Positions 16,097 through 24,008 of a stretch of 64,000 nt of DNA are shown here, one piece after another. Made by a program: the position numbers and the translations under genes. How positions within the stretch are numbered: the first letter of the stretch is position 1; every line of letters starts with the position of its first letter. This stretch comes from Flavobacteriaceae bacterium PS02336. Lineage in GTDB: Bacteria > Bacteroidota > Bacteroidia > Flavobacteriales > Flavobacteriaceae. The DNA lies in NCBI GenBank assembly GCA_029960065.1, contig JASCOF010000011.1:62001-126000 (forward strand), given 5' to 3'. A model generated the notes under the pieces. The model saw only the letters and a list, made by a program, of their open reading frames with translations. It had not been told where the DNA came from and did no database searches.

Positions 16097-18334
16097 ATGA
16101 GATTTCTAAAATTGGTTATCCTTTATGTTTTTCTTCTGATTTTTTCATCAATAGAAATAAAAGCGCAACGCATAAGAAAAGTTACAGATAAAAGTTCTTA
16201 TAGTGATAATGTACTCTTCGGAAAGTTATTAAAGTCTGCTCAAGATACTGTAATTATTAAAGAGAAAGCGCACAATGAGTTAAATGAAGTGGTTGTAAAA
16301 AGCCAGGTTTCATTAGTGAAATATGGAACAAATGGAAATTTGGATGTAAATGTAAGCGGAACTGTTCTTGCAACAAGCAGTTCTGTAAACGAATTGTTAG
16401 GACGAGTGCCAAATGTTGTAGTTGCCGACGGAGAAATTAGCGTTGTAGGGAAAGGTGAAGCCATTATTTATCTCAACGGAGTTTTGATTAATTACGAACG
16501 ATTTGCAGCTATTCCCGTTTCGCAAATAGCTAAAATAGAAGTTATTTCCAATCCATCTTCTCGGTATGACGCCGAAGGTAAAGCTGTTATTAATATTATC
16601 ACGAAACAAAATAGGGAAAGCGGTATTACGGGAACGGCAAACCAGCATACGACGGTTTCGAAATTTGGCGGGACGAGTTATAATACGCTGTTAGATTTTA
16701 GTTATTCTAAAGGGAAATTCTCTTTTATAAGCAATTATGGTTTGCAATTGGGAAGAAATCGGGAATTGTTATACACGACTAGAACTCGCCCGAATCCTGA
16801 TGATTACATGAAATCGGAATTGACAACAGATTGGAAAAGAAGATTTAATAATTATTCTAATTTTGGTTTAGGACTTCAATATCATTTTTCTTCATTGGAT
16901 TATATTTCATTAATGTACAGCGGCAATGTTAGTGATCTTGGTGGCATTACAGAAAGCAGGAATTCGATAGCTAATAATTCAAGAAACAGTTTGTATGCTA
17001 CTGATATTGATCGAAGTGATGTTTTGCTTAATCAGTTCATTAATTTGAATTATAATTTAACCACAAAAAAAGGTTCTACATTATTTATAGGTTCTCAATT
17101 TTCTAATTATAACCAGACAATTGGAGATTTTATCAATGAAAATAGTTTGATCGAAGAAACAGATTCTGAACGATATTTGAAAAATAATGTTGGAAGCAGA
17201 ATTACTATCGCAGCAGTTCAAGCCGATTATTCGAGTAAAGTAAATGAAAAAACGAAAGTAGAATTGGGTGCAAAATTTAGTGCCGCATCAATAGATTCTG
17301 GAACAGATTTTTTGGTTTCTAATGATGATGTAAATTTTGATTTAGATGATAAACTTTCGAGTGATTTTGAATACAATGAGAAAATTATTGCGGCTTACTT
17401 TAGTTATATTAGAACATGGAATGATAAAATCAATCTTTCACTTGGTGCAAGAGCAGAAAAGACAAGTTATAATTTATTTACAAATGCAGACGGAGTTCAG
17501 AAATTTGAAAAAAGTTATGCAAACGTCTTCCCAAACCTGCTATTGAATTTTGAATTTTCAGAAGATTGGAAAGGGCATTTTTCTTATGTTTCGAGAATTA
17601 CAAGACCACGATATCAAGCTTTAAATCCGTATGTGATTTATCAAGATCCATTTACCACAATAGAAGGAAATCCAAACCTGCTTCCAGAAAAAACGCATGC
17701 TTTTGAAATTGGCACCATGTTTAAAAAGTTCGATATTAAAATAGGATATACCTATAAAATAGATCCTATTTCTGCAGCCGCTCTTCGAGGAGACACTCCC
17801 AACAGTTATATTTTAAGAGCTTTAAATCTAGAAAAAGGGCATATATTTTTTAGTTCGTTTTCTAGATCTTTTAATCTCAATTGGTGGAATTCTAACAATA
17901 CAGTAAGTGTGACCTGGCAGAAATCTGTAGATAATTATTATGATTTTGTTTTTAGTCCAGTAAAACCGCAATTTTATTTGTATTCTAATAATACGTTTAC
18001 AATTCCGAGGTTTTTTAAATTCCAGCTTTTAGCTTGGTATTTAAGTGATAGAAGTTATGGATTAGGAAACGAAAACAGCCGTTCGACAGTCACTTTAGGA
18101 ATCGAAAGAAATTTTTTCAAAGAAGCGCTGAAACTCAATTTTTCGGCAAATGACATCTTTCATAAGTTTATGGTTTCTGGAGATTACAATGTCGGGCAGA
18201 CTCAAATCTATTATCACAGAACTTATACAAGCAATTATTTTAAACTAATAGCAACTTATAATTTCGGGAATTCGAAAAAAACAACTTATAAAAAAGCTGA
18301 AATTGAGCAGTCGGAGAATAATAGGGCGAGGTAA
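16097..18334 (+). CDS. TonB-dependent-receptor-like outer-membrane barrel protein
   Basis: The product is 745 residues. A signal peptide (MRFLKLVILYVFLLIFSSIEIKAQ) and about 50 residues without a recognisable carboxypeptidase-like domain come first. A plug follows (about 80-180; NELNEVVVKSQ, VNELLGRVPNVVVADGEISVVGKGEAIIYLNGVLI, VISNPSSRYDAEGKAVINIITK), then a barrel of the outer-membrane beta-barrel/TonB_dep_Rec_2 kind. ATG 16097 is preferred over an in-frame TTG at 16085. Position beside the AraC-type regulator suggests a regulated import role. Ligand and TonB dependence are inferred. The shortened N-terminus could mean loss of a regulatory domain. Confidence 0.8.
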   Translation: MRFLKLVILYVFLLIFSSIEIKAQRIRKVTDKSSYSDNVLFGKLLKSAQDTVIIKEKAHNELNEVVVKSQVSLVKYGTNGNLDVNVSGTVLATSSSVNELLGRVPNVVVADGEISVVGKGEAIIYLNGVLINYERFAAIPVSQIAKIEVISNPSSRYDAEGKAVINIITKQNRESGITGTANQHTTVSKFGGTSYNTLLDFSYSKGKFSFISNYGLQLGRNRELLYTTRTRPNPDDYMKSELTTDWKRRFNNYSNFGLGLQYHFSSLDYISLMYSGNVSDLGGITESRNSIANNSRNSLYATDIDRSDVLLNQFINLNYNLTTKKGSTLFIGSQFSNYNQTIGDFINENSLIEETDSERYLKNNVGSRITIAAVQADYSSKVNEKTKVELGAKFSAASIDSGTDFLVSNDDVNFDLDDKLSSDFEYNEKIIAAYFSYIRTWNDKINLSLGARAEKTSYNLFTNADGVQKFEKSYANVFPNLLLNFEFSEDWKGHFSYVSRITRPRYQALNPYVIYQDPFTTIEGNPNLLPEKTHAFEIGTMFKKFDIKIGYTYKIDPISAAALRGDTPNSYILRALNLEKGHIFFSSFSRSFNLNWWNSNNTVSVTWQKSVDNYYDFVFSPVKPQFYLYSNNTFTIPRFFKFQLLAWYLSDRSYGLGNENSRSTVTLGIERNFFKEALKLNFSANDIFHKFMVSGDYNVGQTQIYYHRTYTSNYFKLIATYNFGNSKKTTYKKAEIEQSENNRAR

Positions 18335-18339
18335 ATAAA

Positions 18340-18367
18340 AAAGGCTCCACAATTAAGTGAAGCCTTT
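18340..18367 (+). terminator. Hairpin terminator after the receptor gene
   Basis: AAAGGCTCCAC and GTGAAGCCTTT form an 11-bp stem with one mismatch and a 6-base loop. It ends the plus-strand receptor transcript and may also protect the convergent aspartate kinase gene. Confidence 0.7.
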
Positions 18368-18409
18368 CTAAAATATAGTTGAATTGAAATAATTAACTTT
18401 TTTACAGTA

Positions 18410-19669
18410 TTAATTAAGCTCTTTAGTTACAATCTGCATGGTTTCGCGGCTCACTTGTTTTAATAGGACCTCTTTGTTGGTCTCAACAGTTTGTGCGGCT
18501 TCTTCGGTAAAGTGACGAATGGTATATAACGTTACATTCTCGCTGTATTCTACTTTGAATTTTTTAGAAAGAATAGCATTTAATTCTGGGAAATTTCCAA
18601 ATTTATCTTCCACGCAAACAGAGAAACTAATAGCCGAATTCTGTATTAAGTTTACTTTGATTTTGAACTCGTGGAATAAACCAAAAATCTCACTGATGTT
18701 TTCCTCCATAATGAAAGAAAAATCTATTGATGAAAGGGAGATTAAAAGCTGTTCTCTTTTTACAATAAAACATGGATATTGCGGCTCCAAATCAACTCCT
18801 TTAGAAACACAAGTTCCTTTTAATAATGGGTTGATAAATGATTTTACGTATAACGGAATTTCTTTTTTCTGTAATGGCTGTAACGTTTTTGGGTGAATAA
18901 CCGTTGCGCCGTAAAACGCTAATTCGATAGCTTCACGATACGAAATCTGGTTCAGTAAACTAGCATTTTCAAAATAACGCGGATCGGCATTCATCACCCC
19001 TGGAACGTCTTTCCAGATTGTTACGCTTTCAGCATTTAAGCAGTATGCAAAAATTCCCGCAGTATAATCAGAACCTTCACGTCCTAAAGTTGTAGTGAAG
19101 TTGTTTTCATCAGCACCTAAAAATCCTTGTGTAATGTTTAATTGTTTTCTTGGTACATTTTTACTGATGTTTTGCTGCGTCGTTTCCCAATCCACTTCGG
19201 CATCTCTATAATTTGCGTTGGTTTTAATGAAATTACGAACATCAAGCCATTGCGTCTGAATTCCTCTGAAATTCATATAATGACTTAAAATATTTGTCGA
19301 AATTAATTCACCAAAACTTACAACCTGATCGTACACGAAGTTATAATTTGGAGATTTATTATGCGCTAAAAAATATTCCAACTCAGCAAACTGAGCATTT
19401 ACTGCGGTAAAAACTTCATTGTTTTCGTCTTCAAACAAATCCAATAAAATTTGATTGTGATATTTTTTTATTTCTTGTACAGAAGAATTCAGCTCTGTCG
19501 ATTTTTCGAAATAGTTCTTAATTACAACTTCAAGAGCATTTGTTGTTTTTCCCATAGCCGAAACTACAAGAATAACGTCTTCATAACCTACTTTTTGTAA
19601 AACGTCATATACGTTTTTAATTCCATCTGCATCTTTTACCGATGCACCACCAAATTTAAATACTCTCAT
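18410..19669 (-). CDS. lysC: Aspartate kinase (monofunctional)
   Basis: The 419-residue enzyme phosphorylates L-aspartate, the entry step for lysine, threonine and methionine. Visible signatures are the N-terminal KFGGASV (residues 5-11), VVSAMGKTTNAL, TTLGREGSDYTAGIFAY (nucleotide/aspartate site), and WKDVPGVMNADPR with AIELAFYGATVIHPKTLQPL. A C-terminal regulatory region with ACT-like repeats runs from about 300 to 419. The homoserine dehydrogenase part found in bifunctional ThrA is absent. No leader peptide or lysine riboswitch is apparent upstream, where the spacer holds only repeats. Feedback control through the ACT region is family knowledge. Confidence 0.93.
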   Translation of the reverse strand: MRVFKFGGASVKDADGIKNVYDVLQKVGYEDVILVVSAMGKTTNALEVVIKNYFEKSTELNSSVQEIKKYHNQILLDLFEDENNEVFTAVNAQFAELEYFLAHNKSPNYNFVYDQVVSFGELISTNILSHYMNFRGIQTQWLDVRNFIKTNANYRDAEVDWETTQQNISKNVPRKQLNITQGFLGADENNFTTTLGREGSDYTAGIFAYCLNAESVTIWKDVPGVMNADPRYFENASLLNQISYREAIELAFYGATVIHPKTLQPLQKKEIPLYVKSFINPLLKGTCVSKGVDLEPQYPCFIVKREQLLISLSSIDFSFIMEENISEIFGLFHEFKIKVNLIQNSAISFSVCVEDKFGNFPELNAILSKKFKVEYSENVTLYTIRHFTEEAAQTVETNKEVLLKQVSRETMQIVTKELN

Positions 19670-19746
19670 TTTTAATTTTAGATTTTTTAGATTTTAGATT
19701 TTAGATTTGAGGAAATCTAGTATTTTTTATATTTTTCTGCTGCAGA

Positions 19747-19881
19747 TTTTTGCCACAGATTGAAATGATTTTCACTGTTTTTTTTGGCCGCAAATTTGCT
19801 TCTCCTGTTCATTATCGTTCTAGTCTTTGAAAAATGACACAGATTATAAAATCATTTTAATCCTGATAATCTGTGGCAAAA
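19747..19881. repeat. Inverted pair of the TTTTGCCACAGATT intergenic repeat
   Basis: TTTTTGCCACAGATT (19747-19761) and AATCTGTGGCAAAA (19868-19881) face each other across the spacer between lysC and the acetyltransferase gene. The same motif recurs near 43346-43386 and twice in the 56.5-56.8 kb spacer. Confidence 0.65.
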
Positions 19882-19888
19882 GACTTTT

Positions 19889-20377
19889 TTATAATTTTTC
19901 TAAGAAAAAATTAACGCCAGCTTGATCCATTTGGACAACTTGCCAATCCTCTAGGATTTTTGCACCAGAATTTTTGTAAAAATTAACGGCTGGTGTATTC
20001 CACGCAAGAACATTCCATTCTACTCTTCTTACGCCGTCTCTTTTTCCTTGTTTCATAATTTCAGCATAAAGTGCAGAACCTAAACCTGTGCCGCGCATTT
20101 TTTCTTTTACAATTAAATCTTCAAGGTGAATGGTTTTTCCTTTCCAGGTAGAGTAGCGGTAGTAGTATAAAGCAATACCAACAATCTCTTTTTGTTTTTC
20201 TTCGTTTTCAATCTCCGCCACAAAAACCTCAAAGAGTGGTTTTTCTCCAAATCCGTCACGAATTAAATCTTCTTCTGTAATGACAACAGCCTCAGGTTCT
20301 TTTTCGAATATTGCCAGCTCCTGAATTAATCCCAAAACCGATTTCATGTCCTCGGGATTTCCTTTTCTAATATTCAT
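19889..20377 (-). CDS. GNAT-family N-acetyltransferase, spermidine/spermine (SAT)-like
   Basis: The 162-residue protein is a complete GNAT domain. GIALYYYRYSTWKGKTIHLEDLIVKEKMRGTGLGSALYAEI contains the acetyl-CoA pyrophosphate loop R-G-x-G-x-G/A (RGTGLG), and VEWNVLAWNTPAVNFYKNSGAK gives strand 5 and the catalytic region. The YSTWKGKTIHLEDL stretch is typical of the diamine/polyamine acetyltransferase subgroup. A polyamine or thialysine-type substrate is therefore likely but unproven. It lies between lysC and fbp, which is divergent. Confidence 0.85.
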   Translation of the reverse strand: MNIRKGNPEDMKSVLGLIQELAIFEKEPEAVVITEEDLIRDGFGEKPLFEVFVAEIENEEKQKEIVGIALYYYRYSTWKGKTIHLEDLIVKEKMRGTGLGSALYAEIMKQGKRDGVRRVEWNVLAWNTPAVNFYKNSGAKILEDWQVVQMDQAGVNFFLEKL

Positions 20378-20639
20378 AATTGGTAAACTTTATTTTTTTG
20401 TCCTTTATAGTATTGCTTTGTCCTAATGTAGAGTTTGTTTTCACAAACATTTAAAAGAAGCAATTTTATGTATTCGTATTTTTAAGTAATTATTATCAAA
20501 TAAAAATCATTTTGAAAGTTGCTTTTCGCTAAATATTAGCAAATATACAATAAGGGCAAACTAACAAAATAATTTTTAAATCATTCTCACAAAATAAGCG
20601 ATATTTGTGACTTAAAATTAAAACTATAACGATTTAGCA

Positions 20640-21644
20640 ATGGAAGAACGCAATAAAACACTGGGAGAGTTTATTATTGAGAACCAAAAAGCATTTCAGT
20701 ATTCGTCGGGAGAACTCTCGCGAATTATCAACTCTATTAGATTGGCGGCAAAAGTGGTCAATCATAAAGTAAACCAAGCAGGTTTGGTGGATATTATTGG
20801 CGCCGCGGGCGAGCAGAATATTCAAGGAGAAGACCAGCAAAAATTAGATGTCTATGCAAACGAAGTATTTATCCAGACGTTAATAAACCGTGAGATTGTC
20901 TGTGGTATTGCTTCAGAAGAAAACGACGATTATATTACAGTTCAGGGGAGCGACAACTGTCATAATAATAAGTACGTGATCTTAATGGATCCGCTTGACG
21001 GATCTTCAAACATTGATGTAAATGTTTCAGTAGGAACAATCTTTTCTGTTTTTAGAAGAGTAACGCCAATTGGAACTCCGGTAACCAGCGAGGATTTTTT
21101 ACAACCGGGAATCAATCAAGTTGCAGCAGGCTATGTAATTTATGGAACTTCAACCATGCTGGTTTACACAACGGGTTATGGAGTAAACGGATTTACCTTA
21201 AATCCTGCAATTGGAACTTTCTATCTTTCACATCCAAATATGAAGTTTCCAAAAAATGGAAATATTTATTCGGTAAACGAAGGGAATTATGTTCATTTTC
21301 CGCAGGGAGTAAAAAATTACATTAAGTATTGTCAGCGCGAAGAAGAAGACAGACCTTATACGTCAAGATATATAGGAAGTCTTGTTGCCGATTTTCATCG
21401 AAATATGATTAAAGGCGGTATCTACATTTATCCAACTAGCTCTAAAGCCCCAAAAGGGAAATTACGTTTGTTATATGAATGTAACCCGATGGCATTTCTT
21501 GCTGAGCAGGCGGGAGGAAAAGCAACAGACGGTTTCGGAAGAATTATGGAAATCCAGCCAACAGAGCTGCACCAAAGAGTTCCGTTTTTCTGCGGAAGCT
21601 ATAATATGGTAGAAAAAGCGGAGGAGTTTATGGCGGCGAATTAG
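20640..21644 (+). CDS. fbp: Fructose-1,6-bisphosphatase class I
   Basis: The 334-residue cytosolic enzyme hydrolyses fructose 1,6-bisphosphate in gluconeogenesis. The metal site is visible as ASEEND and ILMDPLDGSSNIDVNVSVGTIFSVFRR, and the substrate site as GGIYIYPTSSKAPKGKLRLLYECNPMAFLAEQAGG. Length and motif order are those of the class I (eukaryotic-like) family. It is a single gene with a -7-like GATATTTG upstream and a strong terminator after it, and is probably constitutive or catabolite-regulated. No operator was recognised. Confidence 0.96.
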   Translation: MEERNKTLGEFIIENQKAFQYSSGELSRIINSIRLAAKVVNHKVNQAGLVDIIGAAGEQNIQGEDQQKLDVYANEVFIQTLINREIVCGIASEENDDYITVQGSDNCHNNKYVILMDPLDGSSNIDVNVSVGTIFSVFRRVTPIGTPVTSEDFLQPGINQVAAGYVIYGTSTMLVYTTGYGVNGFTLNPAIGTFYLSHPNMKFPKNGNIYSVNEGNYVHFPQGVKNYIKYCQREEEDRPYTSRYIGSLVADFHRNMIKGGIYIYPTSSKAPKGKLRLLYECNPMAFLAEQAGGKATDGFGRIMEIQPTELHQRVPFFCGSYNMVEKAEEFMAAN

Positions 21645-21673
21645 TCTCGGTCTCAGTTTTTAGTCACAGACAG

Positions 21674-21707
21674 CCTAACAGGTTTTTAAAACCTGTTAGG
21701 TTTTTTT
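21674..21707 (+). terminator. Strong rho-independent terminator of fbp
   Basis: CCTAACAGGTTTT (21674-21686) pairs perfectly with AAAACCTGTTAGG (21688-21700) and is followed by seven Ts. Confidence 0.85.
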
Positions 21708-21760
21708 GTTTCAAGTTTTCAAGCATTAGGTTTTTGTATATATTTGATTAAAAATTAGAT

Positions 21761-22249
21761 ATGAAGAAAATTACTTTAATTCTTTTATTAGTATTAGGTT
21801 TTGTAACAAGCTGTACTGATGATGATGATAAATCTGCGATAAATTCGTCAATTGTAATTGATGGAATAACATTTAAACCTAATAAAGCCACTTACTCCAA
21901 TCAGCAGGCAAGTTTTGAAACGCAGAAAAAAGTTAAATTTAAAATTAGCGACGAAAAAAAAGAAGAATATCTTTATATCGATATTTCTTTTCCTGCATCT
22001 CAGAAAAATTTGACTGGCGAATATTCATTTGGGATAGGGACTGCGGATGACTTATTGGTTATGGTTGAATTTTATGCGCCAGAAAAAAGATATTATATTG
22101 TTGGACATTCTCTTAAAATAACCGACAAAGGTGATTCTAATTTTAGTTTTGAATTTATTTCTCCTGAAGCTTATGATGGAATAAATAATAAAAAAGTACC
22201 TTTTAAAGGTACGCTTAATGGAAGAATCATATTGGAGCAAACTCAATAA
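21761..22249 (+). CDS. Small surface-type lipoprotein of unknown function
   Basis: The 162-residue product has a lipoprotein signal with lipobox Cys18 (FVTSC) followed by TDDDDK, an acidic run of the kind that directs Bacteroidota lipoproteins to the cell surface. The mature part is beta-rich (SIVIDGITFKPNKATYSN; LTGEYSFGIGTADDLLVMVEFYAP; NKKVPFKGTLNGRIILEQ) and ends without a sorting domain. It is monocistronic with a terminator on each side. No family is recognised. Length and beta content resemble small single-domain lipoproteins common in flavobacteria. Confidence 0.75.
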   Translation: MKKITLILLLVLGFVTSCTDDDDKSAINSSIVIDGITFKPNKATYSNQQASFETQKKVKFKISDEKKEEYLYIDISFPASQKNLTGEYSFGIGTADDLLVMVEFYAPEKRYYIVGHSLKITDKGDSNFSFEFISPEAYDGINNKKVPFKGTLNGRIILEQTQ

Positions 22250-22273
22250 AATTTTGTGATCAATTAAAACAAT

Positions 22274-22305
22274 AAACCCGACAAATTCTCAAATCTGTCG
22301 GGTTT
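22274..22305 (+). terminator. Hairpin terminator after the lipoprotein gene
   Basis: AAACCCGACA (22274-22283) pairs with TGTCGGGTTT (22296-22305). The same GACAG/CTGTCGGG type of stem is used after queA (54974-55006). Confidence 0.7.
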
Positions 22306-22330
22306 AATTTGGTATAAATTTTAAAGAGTC

Positions 22331-22366
22331 AGTTCAGTTTGAAAACTGAAACTGCGACTGAAAACT
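22331..22366. repeat. Second copy of the ACTGAAAACTG...GCGACTGAAAAC repeat
   Basis: The sequence closely matches 640-667. Both copies lie just downstream of minus-strand genes, suggesting a dispersed intergenic repeat. Confidence 0.6.
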
Positions 22367-22378
22367 AAATACGAACTA

Positions 22379-22810
22379 CTACTTGTTCATATTCTCCATT
22401 TCAAAAAGGAAAGTATCTAAATCTACTTTCTGATCTACAAGAGATAATGCTTTTGAAACAATATAATTTACGTTTCCTGGAGTAAAACCTAAAGCAAGTC
22501 CCATACGAACTAACATTACTTCTTGTTTATCTCCTAAATGGTGATCTACGTGAACCATTTTGGCTAAATCATATAAACGCTCTAAACGCTGCGTATATAA
22601 ATAAGGAGGATTTATAGGATGTTTCCAAGGATCGGCAAGTATTTCTTTATATTCTTCGTCTGAAATTTGTAATGTAGAAGCAATTTTATTCAAAAATTCC
22701 TGTTCCTCTGGGCTTATTTTTCCGTCAGCAAAAGCAACACGCACAATTGCAGAGAAATGACCTCTGTTTCTTTGTTTGAATTCGTTATCAAATAATTCTG
22801 AAAATGGCAT
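22379..22810 (-). CDS. TerB-family protein
   Basis: The 143-residue cytosolic protein is helical. It carries the paired acidic motif VRVAFADGKISPEEQEFLNKIA and later MVHVDHHLGDKQEVMLVRMGLALGF, the duplicated pattern of TerB-like metal-binding domains. The start MPFSELFDNEF (22810) is preferred because TATATTTG, an exact -7 element, lies 22 bases upstream of it, and the longer frame would start at the promoter. The biological role of stand-alone TerB proteins is not settled, and tellurite resistance is only the historical name. No ter operon is nearby. Confidence 0.75.
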   Translation of the reverse strand: MPFSELFDNEFKQRNRGHFSAIVRVAFADGKISPEEQEFLNKIASTLQISDEEYKEILADPWKHPINPPYLYTQRLERLYDLAKMVHVDHHLGDKQEVMLVRMGLALGFTPGNVNYIVSKALSLVDQKVDLDTFLFEMENMNK

Positions 22811-22831
22811 AATTAATAAGTTTTTATTGAA

Positions 22832-22839
22832 CAAATATA
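22832..22839 (-). promoter_or_regulatory. -7 promoter element TATATTTG of the TerB-like gene
   Basis: This exact TAnnTTTG match on the minus strand, 21 bases before the chosen ATG, supports the shorter start. Confidence 0.65.
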
Positions 22840-22885
22840 GCCTATTTTTAAAATATCGATTTTAAAATTCTCATAAAATTTAACT

Positions 22886-22893
22886 TATTTTTG
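22886..22893 (+). promoter_or_regulatory. -7 promoter element TATTTTTG upstream of the HupE/ComEB-like/S41 run
   Basis: This exact TAnnTTTG match precedes the HupE-like gene by 84 bases. The three following genes are packed within 6 bases of each other and probably share it. Confidence 0.5.
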
Positions 22894-22977
22894 TTGTACG
22901 ATTTGACAAGGTAAATCTTTAAGTTTGAAAATTAATCGTAAGTTTACAACCCCTAATTATTTAAATTAAAGATTACC

Positions 22978-23571
22978 ATGTCACAATTTTGGATTTACTT
23001 TCAAATAGGATTAAAACACGTTTTAGATATCAACGCTTACGATCACGTTCTTTTTTTAATCGCTTTAACTGTACCTTATTTGTTTAAAGACTGGAAAAGG
23101 ATTTTTCTGCTGGTTTCATTATTTACAATCGGACACACATTGGCTTTAGTTCTTTCGGTTTACGGTATAATTACCATAAAAGTAAATCTTGTAGAATTCT
23201 TAATCCCAATAACGATTCTAATAACGGCGCTATATCATTTATTTACAGCAGGAAAGACTTCAAAAAATGATAGTGTAAATCTGGTATTTTTCATAACTTT
23301 ATTCTTTGGTATTATTCACGGGTTAGGTTTCTCCAATTATTTCAAAACAATTTTAGGAGGATCTGCAGCTTCAAAATTATTACCTTTGGGAGAGTTTGCT
23401 TTAGGAATAGAAGCCGCACAGCTGGTAGTAGTTTTTGTGGTCTTGGTAATATCATATATAGTGCAGACTGTGTTCCGTTTTTCAAAACGCGACTGGGCAC
23501 TCGTAATGTCGGCTTTTGTTATTGGAGTTGTGATTCCGATGATTATCGAAAGTCCGATTTGGAACAGATAA
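22978..23571 (+). CDS. HupE/UreJ-family membrane protein
   Basis: The 197-residue product has about six membrane helices. It begins with the family signature FQIGLKHVLDINAYDHVLFLIAL (His and Asp in the first helix), then FTIGHTLALVLS and FGIIHGLGFSNYF, the conserved histidine-containing helices. Characterised relatives are secondary nickel or cobalt permeases, or accessory proteins of hydrogenase or urease clusters, but no such enzyme is in this window. Start of a tight run: the next gene begins 5 bp after its stop. The substrate is unknown. Confidence 0.85.
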   Translation: MSQFWIYFQIGLKHVLDINAYDHVLFLIALTVPYLFKDWKRIFLLVSLFTIGHTLALVLSVYGIITIKVNLVEFLIPITILITALYHLFTAGKTSKNDSVNLVFFITLFFGIIHGLGFSNYFKTILGGSAASKLLPLGEFALGIEAAQLVVVFVVLVISYIVQTVFRFSKRDWALVMSAFVIGVVIPMIIESPIWNR

Positions 23572-23576
23572 AATAA

Positions 23577-24008
23577 ATGGAAGTAAAAAAACTGAATAAA
23601 TACGATAAAGCTTATCTGCGAATCGCAAAAGAATGGAGTCTTTTATCGTATTGCAAACGTAAACAAGTTGGAGCTATCATTGTAAAAGACAGAATGATTA
23701 TTTCTGACGGTTACAACGGAACGCCATCGGGATTTGAAAATTGCTGCGAAGATGAAAAAGGTCTTACGCGATGGGATGTTTTACATGCCGAAGCCAATGC
23801 AATCCTAAAAGTAGCAAGATCAACGCAGTCTTGCGAGGACGCAACATTATACATTACGCTTTCGCCTTGTAAAGAATGCAGTAAATTAATACATCAGTCT
23901 GGAATAAAAAGAGTGGTGTATAAAGATGGATATCGTGACGATTCCGGAATTCAATTTTTAATAAAAGCAGGAGTAGAAGTACATCATATTCCTGACTTAG
24001 AAGAGTAA
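23577..24008 (+). CDS. Deoxycytidylate deaminase-like (ComEB family)
   Basis: The 143-residue zinc enzyme has the HAE motif (LHAEANAIL) and the PCKEC motif (LYITLSPCKECSKLI) of cytidine/dCMP deaminases, and an upstream SKRKQVGAIIVKD...DGYNGTPSGFENCCED segment typical of dCMP deaminase with an extra zinc site. It converts dCMP to dUMP for thymidylate synthesis. Its stop is immediately followed by the ATG of the S41 protease, so the two are almost certainly co-transcribed. Confidence 0.88.
   Translation: MEVKKLNKYDKAYLRIAKEWSLLSYCKRKQVGAIIVKDRMIISDGYNGTPSGFENCCEDEKGLTRWDVLHAEANAILKVARSTQSCEDATLYITLSPCKECSKLIHQSGIKRVVYKDGYRDDSGIQFLIKAGVEVHHIPDLEE

Noticed and set aside
19670..19888. Lysine riboswitch or leader peptide upstream of the aspartate kinase gene
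   Set aside because: The spacer contains only TTTTAGATTT-type and TTGCCACAGATT repeats; no leader frame with Lys/Thr/Met codons and no terminator next to the start.
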